DNA of 64,000 nt from Micromonospora cathayae (lineage in GTDB: Bacteria; Actinomycetota; Actinomycetes; Mycobacteriales; Micromonosporaceae), in NCBI RefSeq assembly GCF_028993575.1, contig NZ_CP118615.1, forward strand, positions 1,984,001 through 2,048,000. The letters run 5' to 3'. A model generated the notes under the pieces. That model did not search any database and was not told the origin of the DNA. It saw only the letters and a program-made list of their open reading frames with translations. The position numbers and the translations under genes are program-made. Positions 9,109 through 16,941 of the stretch are shown piece after piece; within the stretch, counting starts at the first letter, position 1; the number at the start of each line of letters is the position of its first letter.

Positions 9109-9939
9109 GTGTTGATTAGCATCCATGCGATGTCGGAGATCGGCGAGGACGGGGTGACGAGTGTGACGAGGCATTGGCTCTTCGGTCGCCTGTACCTGCC
9201 CGGCGGGGCGTCGCTGGCGTTGCCGGCGGCCCTGCCCCGGCTGGTCCGCCGGGTCCACCTGGCCGACCCCGGCGGCTGCTGTTTCTTCGACCGGGTGCGC
9301 ACCCCGGCCGGCCCGGCGCTGGAGGTCTGGGCGCATTCGACCCCGCCGGTGCTGGACGACGTCGAGGCGCTGCTGCGGACCGACCCGGCGTGGCCGCTCG
9401 GCTCCAGCACCGTCCGGGACGTGACGCGGCCGGTGCACCACCGGCACGACACCGGACGGGACGTCACCGACGAACTCGCCGCCGCGTCCAGCCGGCTCGC
9501 GCTCGACCTGACCGACGGGGACGGACTGGACCCCGCCCGCCACGTCGACGTGACGACCACCCACCTGCGGGGCCTGACCGACCTGATCCCGGTGGCCGAC
9601 CGGCGGTCCTTCCTGTTCGTCTGCTGGCAGCAGTGGAGCAGTGAGCTCCAGGCCGGGCAGCGGATCGAGCTGTCCGTCGCGGCCGAGCGGTCCGTGCCGG
9701 CCCCGGCCGACGGGCCCGTCTCCGCCGCCGACGCGGCGGCCGGGCCGGCGTGGCAGGCGTACCTGGACCGGACCGCCGGGATCGTCCGGGGCCAGCGCGA
9801 CGCGGCCGGCCCGCCCCCGGCATACCTCGTCTTCAGCCAGGCGGAGGCGACCCATGACCGCCTGGGCATCCCGGTCGATCTGGCCGCCCTGGTCGCGCTG
9901 CGGCTGCGCCAGCAGCTCCGCGAGCCGGTCGACGCCTGA
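9109..9939 (+). CDS. Unrecognised protein in the AHBA operon, possibly SpaB_C (thiopeptide-type) fold-like
   Basis: A protein of up to 276 residues that I do not firmly recognise. It is soluble, with no signal peptide or membrane segment. The pattern W-LFGRLYLP, then PRLVRRV and FFDRVRTPAGPALEVW near the N-terminus weakly resembles the start of stand-alone SpaB_C / thiopeptide-type bacteriocin biosynthesis proteins, which open with a tryptophan-aromatic strand and an FF-R block. This is a weak, by-eye similarity. The start is uncertain: GTG 9109, ATG 9130 or GTG 9154 (preceded by GAGGA) are all in frame. It ends 59 bases before aminoDHQ synthase, so the two are probably co-transcribed and the product may serve the same pathway. 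Confidence 0.6.
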   Translation: MLISIHAMSEIGEDGVTSVTRHWLFGRLYLPGGASLALPAALPRLVRRVHLADPGGCCFFDRVRTPAGPALEVWAHSTPPVLDDVEALLRTDPAWPLGSSTVRDVTRPVHHRHDTGRDVTDELAAASSRLALDLTDGDGLDPARHVDVTTTHLRGLTDLIPVADRRSFLFVCWQQWSSELQAGQRIELSVAAERSVPAPADGPVSAADAAAGPAWQAYLDRTAGIVRGQRDAAGPPPAYLVFSQAEATHDRLGIPVDLAALVALRLRQQLREPVDA

Positions 9940-9998
9940 GCCCCATCGGCTGACCTGTCGACGCCTGAACCCCTTCGAGTGACAGTGACAGGAGTGCC

Positions 9999-11009
9999 AT
10001 GACCCAGGTGCACGTCGAGTTGGCGGACCGTTCCTACCTCGTGCACATCGGTGCCGGGGTCCGTCATCAGCTGGCCGACGCCGTGGCGGAGATCGGCGCG
10101 CGACGGGCGGTCGTCGTGTCGGCCCGACCCGCCGACCAGACCCCCGACCCCGGCGTGCCGTACCAGGTGGTGCCGGCCCGCGACGGTGAGGCGGACAAGA
10201 CCCTCGCCACCGTCCACGACCTGTGCCGCCGGTTCACCGAGGCGGGACTCAACCGGGGCGACGTGGTGGTCGCCGTGGGCGGCGGCACCACCACCGACAC
10301 GGTCGGGTTGGCCGCCGCCCTCTACCACCGGGGCACGGCGGTGATCCACCTGCCGACGACGCTGCTGGCCCAGGTCGACGCGAGCGTGGGCGGGAAGACG
10401 GCGGTCAACCTGCCCGAGGGAAAGAACCTGGTCGGTGCGTACTGGCAGCCCAGGGCGGTGTTCTGCGACACCGACTACCTGTCGACCCTGCCGCCCCGGG
10501 AGTGGACCAACGGGTACGGGGAGATCGCCCGATGTCACTTCATCGGCGCGGGTGACCTGCGTGGCCGGCCCACCGAGGAGCAGATCTCGGCCAGCGTGGC
10601 CCGCAAGGCCGAGATCGTGTCCGCCGACGAACGCGACAGCGGACTCCGGCACCTGCTCAACTACGGGCACACCCTGGGCCACGCCCTGGAACTGGCCACC
10701 GGGTTCGCGCTGCGGCACGGCGAGGCGGTCGCCATCGGCACCGTGTTCGTCGGCATCCTCGCCGGTGAACTGGGACGGATCGACCGGGCCCGGGTGGACG
10801 AGCACCTGGCCGTGGTGCGGCACTACGACCTGCCGTGGCAGCTACCGGCCGGGCTCCGCGCCGACACGCTGATCGACCTGATGCGCCTGGACAAGAAGTC
10901 CACCGGCGGACTGGCGTTCGTGCTCGACGGACCGCACGGCGCCGAGCTGGTCCGGGACGTCCCCGAGTCGGTGGTGGCGCACTGCCTGGCCACGATGCCC
11001 CGCCGCTGA
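9999..11009 (+). CDS. rifG: AminoDHQ synthase (3-dehydroquinate synthase family, RifG type)
   Basis: A 336-residue dehydroquinate-synthase-fold protein. The NAD-binding glycine loop VGGGTTTDTVG, the substrate blocks HLPTTLLAQVDASVGGKTAVN and GKNLVGAYWQP, and the metal-binding LNYGHTLGHALE and RHGEAVAIG histidines are all present. In the aminoshikimate route the enzyme cyclises aminoDAHP to 5-deoxy-5-amino-3-dehydroquinate. It is shorter at the C-terminus than AroB proteins and sits among AHBA genes, favouring the amino-specific paralogue. ATG 9999 follows AGGAGTGCC. A strong hairpin begins at its stop codon. Confidence 0.93.
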   Translation: MTQVHVELADRSYLVHIGAGVRHQLADAVAEIGARRAVVVSARPADQTPDPGVPYQVVPARDGEADKTLATVHDLCRRFTEAGLNRGDVVVAVGGGTTTDTVGLAAALYHRGTAVIHLPTTLLAQVDASVGGKTAVNLPEGKNLVGAYWQPRAVFCDTDYLSTLPPREWTNGYGEIARCHFIGAGDLRGRPTEEQISASVARKAEIVSADERDSGLRHLLNYGHTLGHALELATGFALRHGEAVAIGTVFVGILAGELGRIDRARVDEHLAVVRHYDLPWQLPAGLRADTLIDLMRLDKKSTGGLAFVLDGPHGAELVRDVPESVVAHCLATMPRR

Positions 11010-11039
11010 GGGGGTCACCGGAACCGGTGACCCCCTCAG
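11006..11039. terminator. Bidirectional terminator hairpin
   Basis: A 16-bp perfect inverted repeat (11006-11021 and 11024-11039) with a two-base loop overlaps the stop codon of aminoDHQ synthase and faces the convergent RifL-RifM fusion gene. Its symmetry and position between converging genes argue for termination in both directions. Confidence 0.8.
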
Positions 11040-11063
11040 CGGCGGCCTCGACGCCGGCCCGGC

Positions 11064-12818
11064 TCACCCGGTCGGCGTCCGCACGGACCGTACCGCGCAC
11101 AGTTCGGCGAGTTCGGCTGGCCGCCGCAGGACCAGGTCGGGTCCGGCGGCGAGGAGCGTGGCCTCGTCCACCTCGGCCCACACCGCCGCCACCGCGGTCA
11201 CGCCGGCTCCGCGCGCACTGGCCAGGTCGGTGACCGCGTCCCCGACCATCACGGCCTCCTGCGGCCGTGCCCCGAGCAGCTCCAGGGCCCGGAGGACGAT
11301 GTCCGGCGCCGGCTTCGGCCGGGCCACCTCGTCGGAGCCGACGACGTGGTCGAACAGCTCCATCATCCCGAGCCGGTCGAGCAACGACCGGGCCCGCCAA
11401 CCGCTCTTCCCGGTCGCGACGGCGGTCGCCACGCCGCCCTCGCGCAGCCGCTGGAGCAGGTCCCGGACCCCGGGGAAGGGTTCGATCTCCCCCGCCAGCC
11501 GGAGGCTCTCCCGGACGAACGGTTCCTCCATCTCCAGGGGCAACCCCATGATCCGCATGATGTCCGGGAAGTACCGCCCGAGGTGCCGGTTGTACTCGGC
11601 GAAGGGCGGTTCACCCGCACCCACCACCTCCCGGTACGCGGCGGTGAACGCCTGCCGCATCACCGAGAAGCTGTCCACCAGCACACCGTCGAGGTCGAAG
11701 ACGACCGCGCGGATCGGCTCGCGGGCGACCCCCCGGTGGGCCGGGAACCGCTCGGCGCTCAACCTGGCCGAGGCGTAGACCCGCTCGATCGCGTCGACCG
11801 TACGACCCGCTTCGGCGATCGCCGCACCCCGCCCGGCCGGGTCGGCCAGCCGCTGCCGTACCTCGTCGAGCAGCCGGTCGTACTCGGTGCCGATCGGCTC
11901 GTCGACGACGGGTACCACCGTGGTCTCACTGCCCCGGGTCAGGGTGAGGGTCGAGCCGTGCTCCCGGTTGGGACTGAACCCGAACGTGCAGCGCAGCCGG
12001 AGCGTACCGGTGCTGCCGTGCACGACGATCGCGGTCACGTCGGTCGGTTGGTGCGAGGCCCAACCGGTGGTCAGCGACACCGACCGGCCGCCCGGCTGGA
12101 CGAGGAACGCGCGGGCGGTGTCCTCGACGTCTCCCGGTCCACCCGGTACGACGTCCCGCCGCCAGTCGGCGCGGGCCGACCGGTCGTTGATGAAGTCGGC
12201 CGAGACCGCGCCCACCACCTGGGTGAACCGGGTCGGGCCCAGCAGTGGACCTACCGCGTCGAGCAGATGCCAGCCCAGGTCCGTCAGCGCACCCCCGCCG
12301 GCCAGCTGCCGGTCGGTGAACCAGCCGACCCCGGCCGGGATGCCCCGGGCGCGGATCCACTCCAGGGAGACGTGCCGGATCTCGCCGATCCCGGCGGCCT
12401 GGTCGAGCAGGGTCCGGACGTCCGTTCGGTGCCGGGCGGCGCTGCCGGCCAGCAACAGCGCACCGCCCTCGCGTTCGGCCAGCGCGAGCCGGTCGGCTTC
12501 CGCCGACGTCAGGCACACCGGTTTCTCGAGGAAGACCGGGACGCCGGCGCGCAACAGGGTGCTGGCCACGTCCGCGTGCAGGTGGTTCGGGACCGCGACG
12601 ATCGCCAGCTCCACCGACCCGGCCGGCAGCTCGGCGGCGGTCGCGTACTGCGCGGTGTCGGCCGCACCGACCAGCGCCCGGGCCGCAGGGTCCGGGTCGA
12701 CCACGGCCGCCAGGGTGAACGCGGGGTGGTCACGCAGCCGGGGAAGCCAGATGGAACGTGCCGCCCAACCCGTACCGACCATCGCCACCCGCACCGGAGG
12801 GGCCCCGGCGCCGGTCAT
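11064..12818 (-). CDS. Fused RifL-RifM: Gfo/Idh/MocA oxidoreductase plus HAD phosphatase
   Basis: A 584-residue two-domain protein. Residues 1 to about 350 form a Gfo/Idh/MocA NAD(P)-dependent oxidoreductase: the Rossmann start is VRVAMVGTGWAA, EKP lies at 98-100 and GGGALTDLGWHLLD is the C-terminal domain motif. Residues about 369-584 form a HAD phosphatase with FDLDG (Asp375/Asp377), ATGKSG, RPKPAPD and VMVGDAVTDLASA. In rifamycin biosynthesis RifL and RifM are separate; RifL works with AHBA synthase RifK to make UDP-kanosamine, and RifM is a phosphatase of the same route. ATG 12818 overlaps the AHBA synthase stop codon as ATGA, so the two are translationally coupled. A separate second RifM homologue lies at 15669-16361. 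Confidence 0.92.
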   Translation of the reverse strand: MTGAGAPPVRVAMVGTGWAARSIWLPRLRDHPAFTLAAVVDPDPAARALVGAADTAQYATAAELPAGSVELAIVAVPNHLHADVASTLLRAGVPVFLEKPVCLTSAEADRLALAEREGGALLLAGSAARHRTDVRTLLDQAAGIGEIRHVSLEWIRARGIPAGVGWFTDRQLAGGGALTDLGWHLLDAVGPLLGPTRFTQVVGAVSADFINDRSARADWRRDVVPGGPGDVEDTARAFLVQPGGRSVSLTTGWASHQPTDVTAIVVHGSTGTLRLRCTFGFSPNREHGSTLTLTRGSETTVVPVVDEPIGTEYDRLLDEVRQRLADPAGRGAAIAEAGRTVDAIERVYASARLSAERFPAHRGVAREPIRAVVFDLDGVLVDSFSVMRQAFTAAYREVVGAGEPPFAEYNRHLGRYFPDIMRIMGLPLEMEEPFVRESLRLAGEIEPFPGVRDLLQRLREGGVATAVATGKSGWRARSLLDRLGMMELFDHVVGSDEVARPKPAPDIVLRALELLGARPQEAVMVGDAVTDLASARGAGVTAVAAVWAEVDEATLLAAGPDLVLRRPAELAELCAVRSVRTPTG

Positions 12819-13978
12819 GCCACGCCCAGGACGTCGCTGACGATCTCCCCGATCTGGTACATCTGCTCCTCGGTGCCGAGCAGGGTGCGGTGGTGCAGCC
12901 AGATGCAGTCGGTGTAGAGGGCCTCGGTGTTCGGGCACCGGCGGGCCAGCTCGTCCACGCTCAGCTCCGGCCCGCCGGTCTCCCAGAAGCCGGGGCAGCG
13001 GTAGATCGCGCGGAAGGCGGCGAAGGCCGGGACGCCCCGCTCGATCAGGGCGTCGACCACGATGTTGCGCCGCTGCTCGGTGATGCCGGGGATGCGGAAC
13101 ATCATCATGTAGTGCGGGTTGCGGTCACAGCGCTCGTCGCGCCCCTGCGGCACCACGCCGTCGATCTCGCCGAGGATCCGCGACAGCAGCGGGGCACGCT
13201 GCTCGCGTAGCTCGATCTGCCCGTCCAGCCGACGGAGCTGGGCGCGCAGGACCGCGGCGGAGAACTCGTTCATCCGGAAGTTCGATCCCGAGGTCTGGTG
13301 GAAGTACCCCCGGTCAGTCGGCGGTCGCCCGCAGCTGTGCCGGAGGAAGCCCTCCTCGTGCGTCGCCGCGTCGGGGAAGGTCAACGCCCCACCCTCGCCG
13401 GCGGTCATCAGCTTGCCGTTCTGGAAGCTGAACGCCGCGAGCGAACCCAGTTCACCCACCCGCCGGCCGTGCCACTGCGCGCCGTGCGCGTGTGCCGCGT
13501 CGTGCAGCAGCGGCACCCCGCTGTCGGCGGAGAGCTTGGTCAGGCTGTCCATGTCGGCGACGTGCCCGGCCATGTGCACCGGCATGATCGCTTTGGTCTT
13601 CGGACCGATGGCCCGCTCGACCGCAGCCGGGTCGACACAGTAGGTCTCCAGGTCGACGTCGACCGGTACCGCCACCGCTCCGATCCGCTGGGCGGCCTGG
13701 GACGAGGAGATGAAGGTGAAGGCGGGCACGATCACCTCGGTGCCCGGCCCGACACCGAGCAGTTGCAGGGCCAGCTCGAGGGCGTGTGTGCCGTTGGTCA
13801 GCGCCAGGGCGTACTCGGTGCCGTGGTACCGGGCGAACTCCTGCTCGAACTGGTTGACCTCGTTACCGCCCATGCGCCACCACTGACCCTGTTCCAGGGC
13901 GCGGATCAGGCCGGTGCGCTCGTCGTCGTCGAATTGCGGCCACGTCGGAAATTCCGGCGGTTTCCCTGAGGCGCTCAT
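12815..13978 (-). CDS. rifK: AHBA synthase (RifK), PLP-dependent DegT/DnrJ family
   Basis: A 387-residue DegT/DnrJ/EryC1-family PLP enzyme. The PLP lysine is Lys189 in FSFQNGKLMTAGEGG, with the cofactor-binding TNGTHALELAL, EVIVPAFTF and LLHDAAHAHGAQW blocks in the expected order. The length matches AHBA synthases, and ATG 13978 is preceded by CGGAGGGAAA. The enzyme is bifunctional in the rifamycin system: it aromatises aminodehydroshikimate to AHBA and, with RifL, transaminates UDP-3-keto-glucose. The latter fits its translational coupling to the RifL-RifM fusion. This gene is the marker that identifies the left part of the window as an ansamycin (or other AHBA-derived) cluster. Confidence 0.96.
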   Translation of the reverse strand: MSASGKPPEFPTWPQFDDDERTGLIRALEQGQWWRMGGNEVNQFEQEFARYHGTEYALALTNGTHALELALQLLGVGPGTEVIVPAFTFISSSQAAQRIGAVAVPVDVDLETYCVDPAAVERAIGPKTKAIMPVHMAGHVADMDSLTKLSADSGVPLLHDAAHAHGAQWHGRRVGELGSLAAFSFQNGKLMTAGEGGALTFPDAATHEEGFLRHSCGRPPTDRGYFHQTSGSNFRMNEFSAAVLRAQLRRLDGQIELREQRAPLLSRILGEIDGVVPQGRDERCDRNPHYMMMFRIPGITEQRRNIVVDALIERGVPAFAAFRAIYRCPGFWETGGPELSVDELARRCPNTEALYTDCIWLHHRTLLGTEEQMYQIGEIVSDVLGVA

Positions 13979-14198
13979 GATTGTTTCCCTCCGGATCGCA
14001 GTGGATTCCTGGTCGGACGAACAGAAGGGCGACGGACATCGACGCCAATTCCGACACCGGGGGATGCTACCGACGTTCCAGGTGGGCCTACCATCCCCTA
14101 CGTACCCCCTGCCCGGGGGGTGGGTCATCCTTATTGATCGGGCAGTGCTTTTCCTGATAGGAAGAGTTGCCGGTGACGTAACAGAAAGGAGTTGCTCG
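13979..14198. promoter_or_regulatory. Divergent promoter region between AHBA synthase and aminoDHQ dehydratase
   Basis: A 220-base, relatively AT-rich spacer feeding two divergent pathway genes. It contains the inverted repeat ACCCCC-N6-GGGGGT at 14105-14122, flanked by CATCCCCTACGTAC and GTGGGTCATCC. A strong AAAGGA ribosome site precedes the dehydratase. The palindrome is a plausible operator for a cluster regulator, but which protein binds is unknown. Confidence 0.5.
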
Positions 14199-14630
14199 AT
14201 GGGTGTAATGCTCCTGGTGAATGGCCCAAACTTGGGCATACTCGGTCGACGCGAACCCGAGGTGTATGGCACGGAGACCTTGGCCGATATTGAGAAGGCG
14301 GTCGCCGAGGAGGTCGCCGAACGCGGTTGGGACGTTGTTTCGGTGCAGCGCGACTCGGAGGGCGAGCTGGTCTCCGAGATCAACAGACGACCGGAAACCG
14401 TGGGTGCGATCGTGAATCCCGGCGCGCTCATGATCGCGGGTTGGAGCCTGCGTGACTCCCTCGCCGCCTACCCCCGGCCCTGGGTCGAGGTGCACATCTC
14501 CAACGTCTGGGCCCGGGAACGGTTCCGCCACGATTCGGTCATCGCCCCGCTCGCGCACGGCGTCGTGGTCGGGCTGGGCCCCTTCGGCTACCGGCTGGCG
14601 GCCCAGGCCCTGATGCACCTGGTCGACTGA
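14199..14630 (+). CDS. rifJ: AminoDHQ dehydratase (type II dehydroquinase, RifJ type)
   Basis: A 143-residue type II dehydroquinase. The N-terminal LLVNGPNLGILGRREPEVYG contains the flexible-lid arginine and the catalytic tyrosine. Later blocks are RDSEGELV, AIVNPGALM and WVEVHISNVWARERFRHDSVIAPLAHGVVVGLGPFGY, with the catalytic histidine in EVHISN. It converts aminoDHQ to aminodehydroshikimate, the substrate of AHBA synthase, and is transcribed divergently from that gene. ATG 14199 is chosen because AAAGGA is nine bases upstream. Confidence 0.93.
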   Translation: MGVMLLVNGPNLGILGRREPEVYGTETLADIEKAVAEEVAERGWDVVSVQRDSEGELVSEINRRPETVGAIVNPGALMIAGWSLRDSLAAYPRPWVEVHISNVWARERFRHDSVIAPLAHGVVVGLGPFGYRLAAQALMHLVD

Positions 14631-14703
14631 GGAACCGCCCACGCCGGGTTCCGCTCGCGCCGGCACCGTGCCGGAACCGGTACGGGGCCGGGGCCGGGGC
14701 CGG

Positions 14704-15465
14704 TCAGCGCACCGCCGCGGAGGCCAGCCGCTCGGCGATCAGCGCCAGGACGGCCGCCTGCTGCTCGACCAGGTAGAAGTGGCCGCCGGGATAGACGTGC
14801 AGGTCGTACCCGGCCGTGGTGTGCTGCGCCCAGTCGTCGGCCTCGTCCACCCGCAGTTTCGGGTCGTCGTCACCGGTCAGGACGGTGATCGGGCAGGACA
14901 GCGCGAGCCTGCCGGTGAAGCGGTACCCGGCGGTGGCGGCGTAGTCCGCGCGGATCGTCGGGATGGCCAGCCGGAGCAGTTCGTCGTCGCCGAGGACCCG
15001 GCTGTCGGTCCCGCTCAACTGGCGCAGGTCGGCCAGGATGCTCTCGTCGTCGAGCCGGAACTCGGTGCCGGTGGCCGGTTGTGCGGGGGCCCGCCGCCCC
15101 GAGGCGAACAGCCGCACCGGCGGGCTGCCCGCCTCCTCCAGCAATCTCGCCACCTCGAACCCGACCGTCGCGCCCATGCTGTGGCCGAACAGCGCCAACG
15201 GGCGGTCACCGAGGGCGCGAAGCTCGGTGGCGATCGTGTCGGCCAGGCCCACCAGGCTCTCGATGCCCGGTTCGGACCGCCGGTCCTGCCGGCCGGGGTA
15301 CTGCACCGCCACCACCTCGACGGCGGGGGCCAGCGCCCGTGCGACGGGAACGAAGAAGCTGGCGGAACCGCCCGCGTGGGGCAGACACACCAGCCGTACG
15401 GGGGCGGCGGGCGCGGGCTGGAACGTGCGCAACCACAACGCGTTGCCCTCGGCGGACGGGATCAT
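14704..15465 (-). CDS. rifR: Type II thioesterase (RifR-like), PKS editing
   Basis: A 253-residue alpha/beta-hydrolase of the type II thioesterase family. The family start VRLVCLPHAGGSASFF, the nucleophile GHSMGA, the aspartate in TVLTGDDDPK and the histidine in YPGGHFYLV are present. These enzymes clear wrongly primed or stalled acyl groups from PKS carrier proteins and are free-standing cytoplasmic proteins. ATG 15465 has GGAAGGAG six bases upstream; longer in-frame starts lack a ribosome site. The gene is convergent with aminoDHQ dehydratase and divergent from the second RifM gene. Confidence 0.92.
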   Translation of the reverse strand: MIPSAEGNALWLRTFQPAPAAPVRLVCLPHAGGSASFFVPVARALAPAVEVVAVQYPGRQDRRSEPGIESLVGLADTIATELRALGDRPLALFGHSMGATVGFEVARLLEEAGSPPVRLFASGRRAPAQPATGTEFRLDDESILADLRQLSGTDSRVLGDDELLRLAIPTIRADYAATAGYRFTGRLALSCPITVLTGDDDPKLRVDEADDWAQHTTAGYDLHVYPGGHFYLVEQQAAVLALIAERLASAAVR

Positions 15466-15668
15466 CACAGCTCCTTCCAGGGGTTGCCCCGACGCTAACG
15501 GCGGGACCGGCCGCCCGATACCCCGAAGTGACCCCGTAACCGCGTAGCGTCGTCGGCGACGGTGACCGGTCGGCGGGACGGCGGGTAGGGTGCTGCGGCG
15601 GGGAACCGGTGGAACCGTCAGCGCGGTCACCGTTCCCGGGACCGGGTCGGACGTGCGCGGGAGGAACG

Positions 15669-16361
15669 TTGACGAGCCAGGCCGGTGTGCCGGAGCGGGT
15701 CCGCGCGGTCGTCTTCGACCTCGACGGGGTGCTGGTGGACAGTCTCACTGTCGCGCGGACCGCCTTCGCCGTCGCGTACGCCGAGGTGGTCGGGGACGGT
15801 GAGCCGCCGGTCGAGGAGTACTGCCGGCACCCGGGACGGCACCTGCCCGACGTGCTGCGCCTGATGGGGCTGCCCGCGTCGATGGCCGAACCCTTCGTCC
15901 GGGAGAGCCACCGGCTGACGCATCTGGTCGAGGTCGTGCCCGGGATGGTGGAGGTGCTGGACGTGTTGCGCGGCCGGGGGGTCCCGTTGGCCGTCGCCAC
16001 CGGCCGCAGCGGCGTACGCGCCCGCGCGCTGCTCGGTCACCTCGGCCTGATGTCCCGCTTCGAGGCGGTCCTCGGAGCGGACGAGGTGCCCCGGCCGAAG
16101 CCTGCCCCGGACATCGTGCTGCGGGCCCTGGCGTTGCTCGACGTCCCGCCCGCGGCGGCGGTGATGGTCGGTGACGCGGTGAGCGACATCCGTAGCGCCC
16201 GGGGCGCAGGGGTGACCGCCGTGGCCGTCGGGTGGGGGGAGACCGATCGGAGGACCCTGGTCGCCGCGCGGCCCGATCTGGTGGTGGACGAGCCGGCCGA
16301 CCTGCTGCGGGTCTGTGCTGGCCCCACCTGGGCCGATGCTGATCGGGCTGCTCGGTCGTGA
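15669..16361 (+). CDS. rifM: Stand-alone RifM-type HAD phosphatase, second copy in the cluster
   Basis: A 230-residue HAD-superfamily phosphatase with FDLDGVLVDS, the cap region, ATGRSG, RPKPAPDIVLRAL and VMVGDAVSD. It shares long identical blocks with the C-terminal domain of the fused RifL-RifM protein, including GEPP, EPFVRES and SARGAGVTAVA, so the two are clear paralogues. In AHBA pathways the family removes phosphate during the kanosamine branch. The start is probably TTG 15669, four bases after GGAGG; GTG 15687 is the alternative and would shorten the N-terminus by six residues. Keeping a free copy beside a fused one suggests different substrates or a recent duplication. Confidence 0.88.
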   Translation: MTSQAGVPERVRAVVFDLDGVLVDSLTVARTAFAVAYAEVVGDGEPPVEEYCRHPGRHLPDVLRLMGLPASMAEPFVRESHRLTHLVEVVPGMVEVLDVLRGRGVPLAVATGRSGVRARALLGHLGLMSRFEAVLGADEVPRPKPAPDIVLRALALLDVPPAAAVMVGDAVSDIRSARGAGVTAVAVGWGETDRRTLVAARPDLVVDEPADLLRVCAGPTWADADRAARS

Positions 16362-16635
16362 AACCGCCCGCCGGGGCCGGTGCGGTGAATTCGGTGCCGG
16401 CGGCCGGAGGCCGATGCGGCGAAATCGGTGCCGTCCGCCGGGGCTAGGGGTCTGATAAGGGTTCTCGGCGCGCTGAGTCGTCCTTACCTTTGACGGTGGA
16501 CGGACCGTCGGGAACGGGGCACCGACGCCCCGGAATCCTTCCGGATCTGCGCCCCACCGCCGTGCCGACCGGTCCCGTCACCGGGTACGGAGATGGCGGT
16601 CCCGGTCCGCTGCGGAAAGCAACGGAGGTCGTTTG

Positions 16636-16941
16636 ATGGAATCCACCGACTCGGGGCCCGCGATGCGTACCGGGCAGCCAGCCACTGATCTGGATGATCG
16701 GACGGAGGGTTTCCGTCCGGTCCTGAGCCAGGACATCATCGACGATGTCGACGCGATTCTGGAAGGTGGGCCAGCCGATCTGCCGCTCGAACTCCGGGTG
16801 CACCGGACCTCCCGGACGACAGACAAAGTAAAGGTTCCCTACTACGGTGGATACGAGCATTTCGAAAGAGTGGGAACGCCGGCCGCAGACGACCGGTCCA
16901 CGGTTTACCGCTGGATCGGCCGTACCCGTATCGCCGAGTAG
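16636..16941 (+). CDS. DUF5988 family small protein
   Basis: A 101-residue soluble protein. The C-terminal half, with EGGPADLPLELRVHR, DKVKVPYYGGYEHFER and VYRWIGRTRIAE, matches my memory of the DUF5988 family, small proteins often found beside antibiotic-cluster genes in actinomycetes. Its function is unknown. ATG 16636 follows GGAGG at a good distance. The 3' end overlaps the favoured reading of the next gene (phosphopantetheinyl transferase), so the two are probably expressed together. A TAGGGG element lies about 190 bases upstream. Confidence 0.8.
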   Translation: MESTDSGPAMRTGQPATDLDDRTEGFRPVLSQDIIDDVDAILEGGPADLPLELRVHRTSRTTDKVKVPYYGGYEHFERVGTPAADDRSTVYRWIGRTRIAE

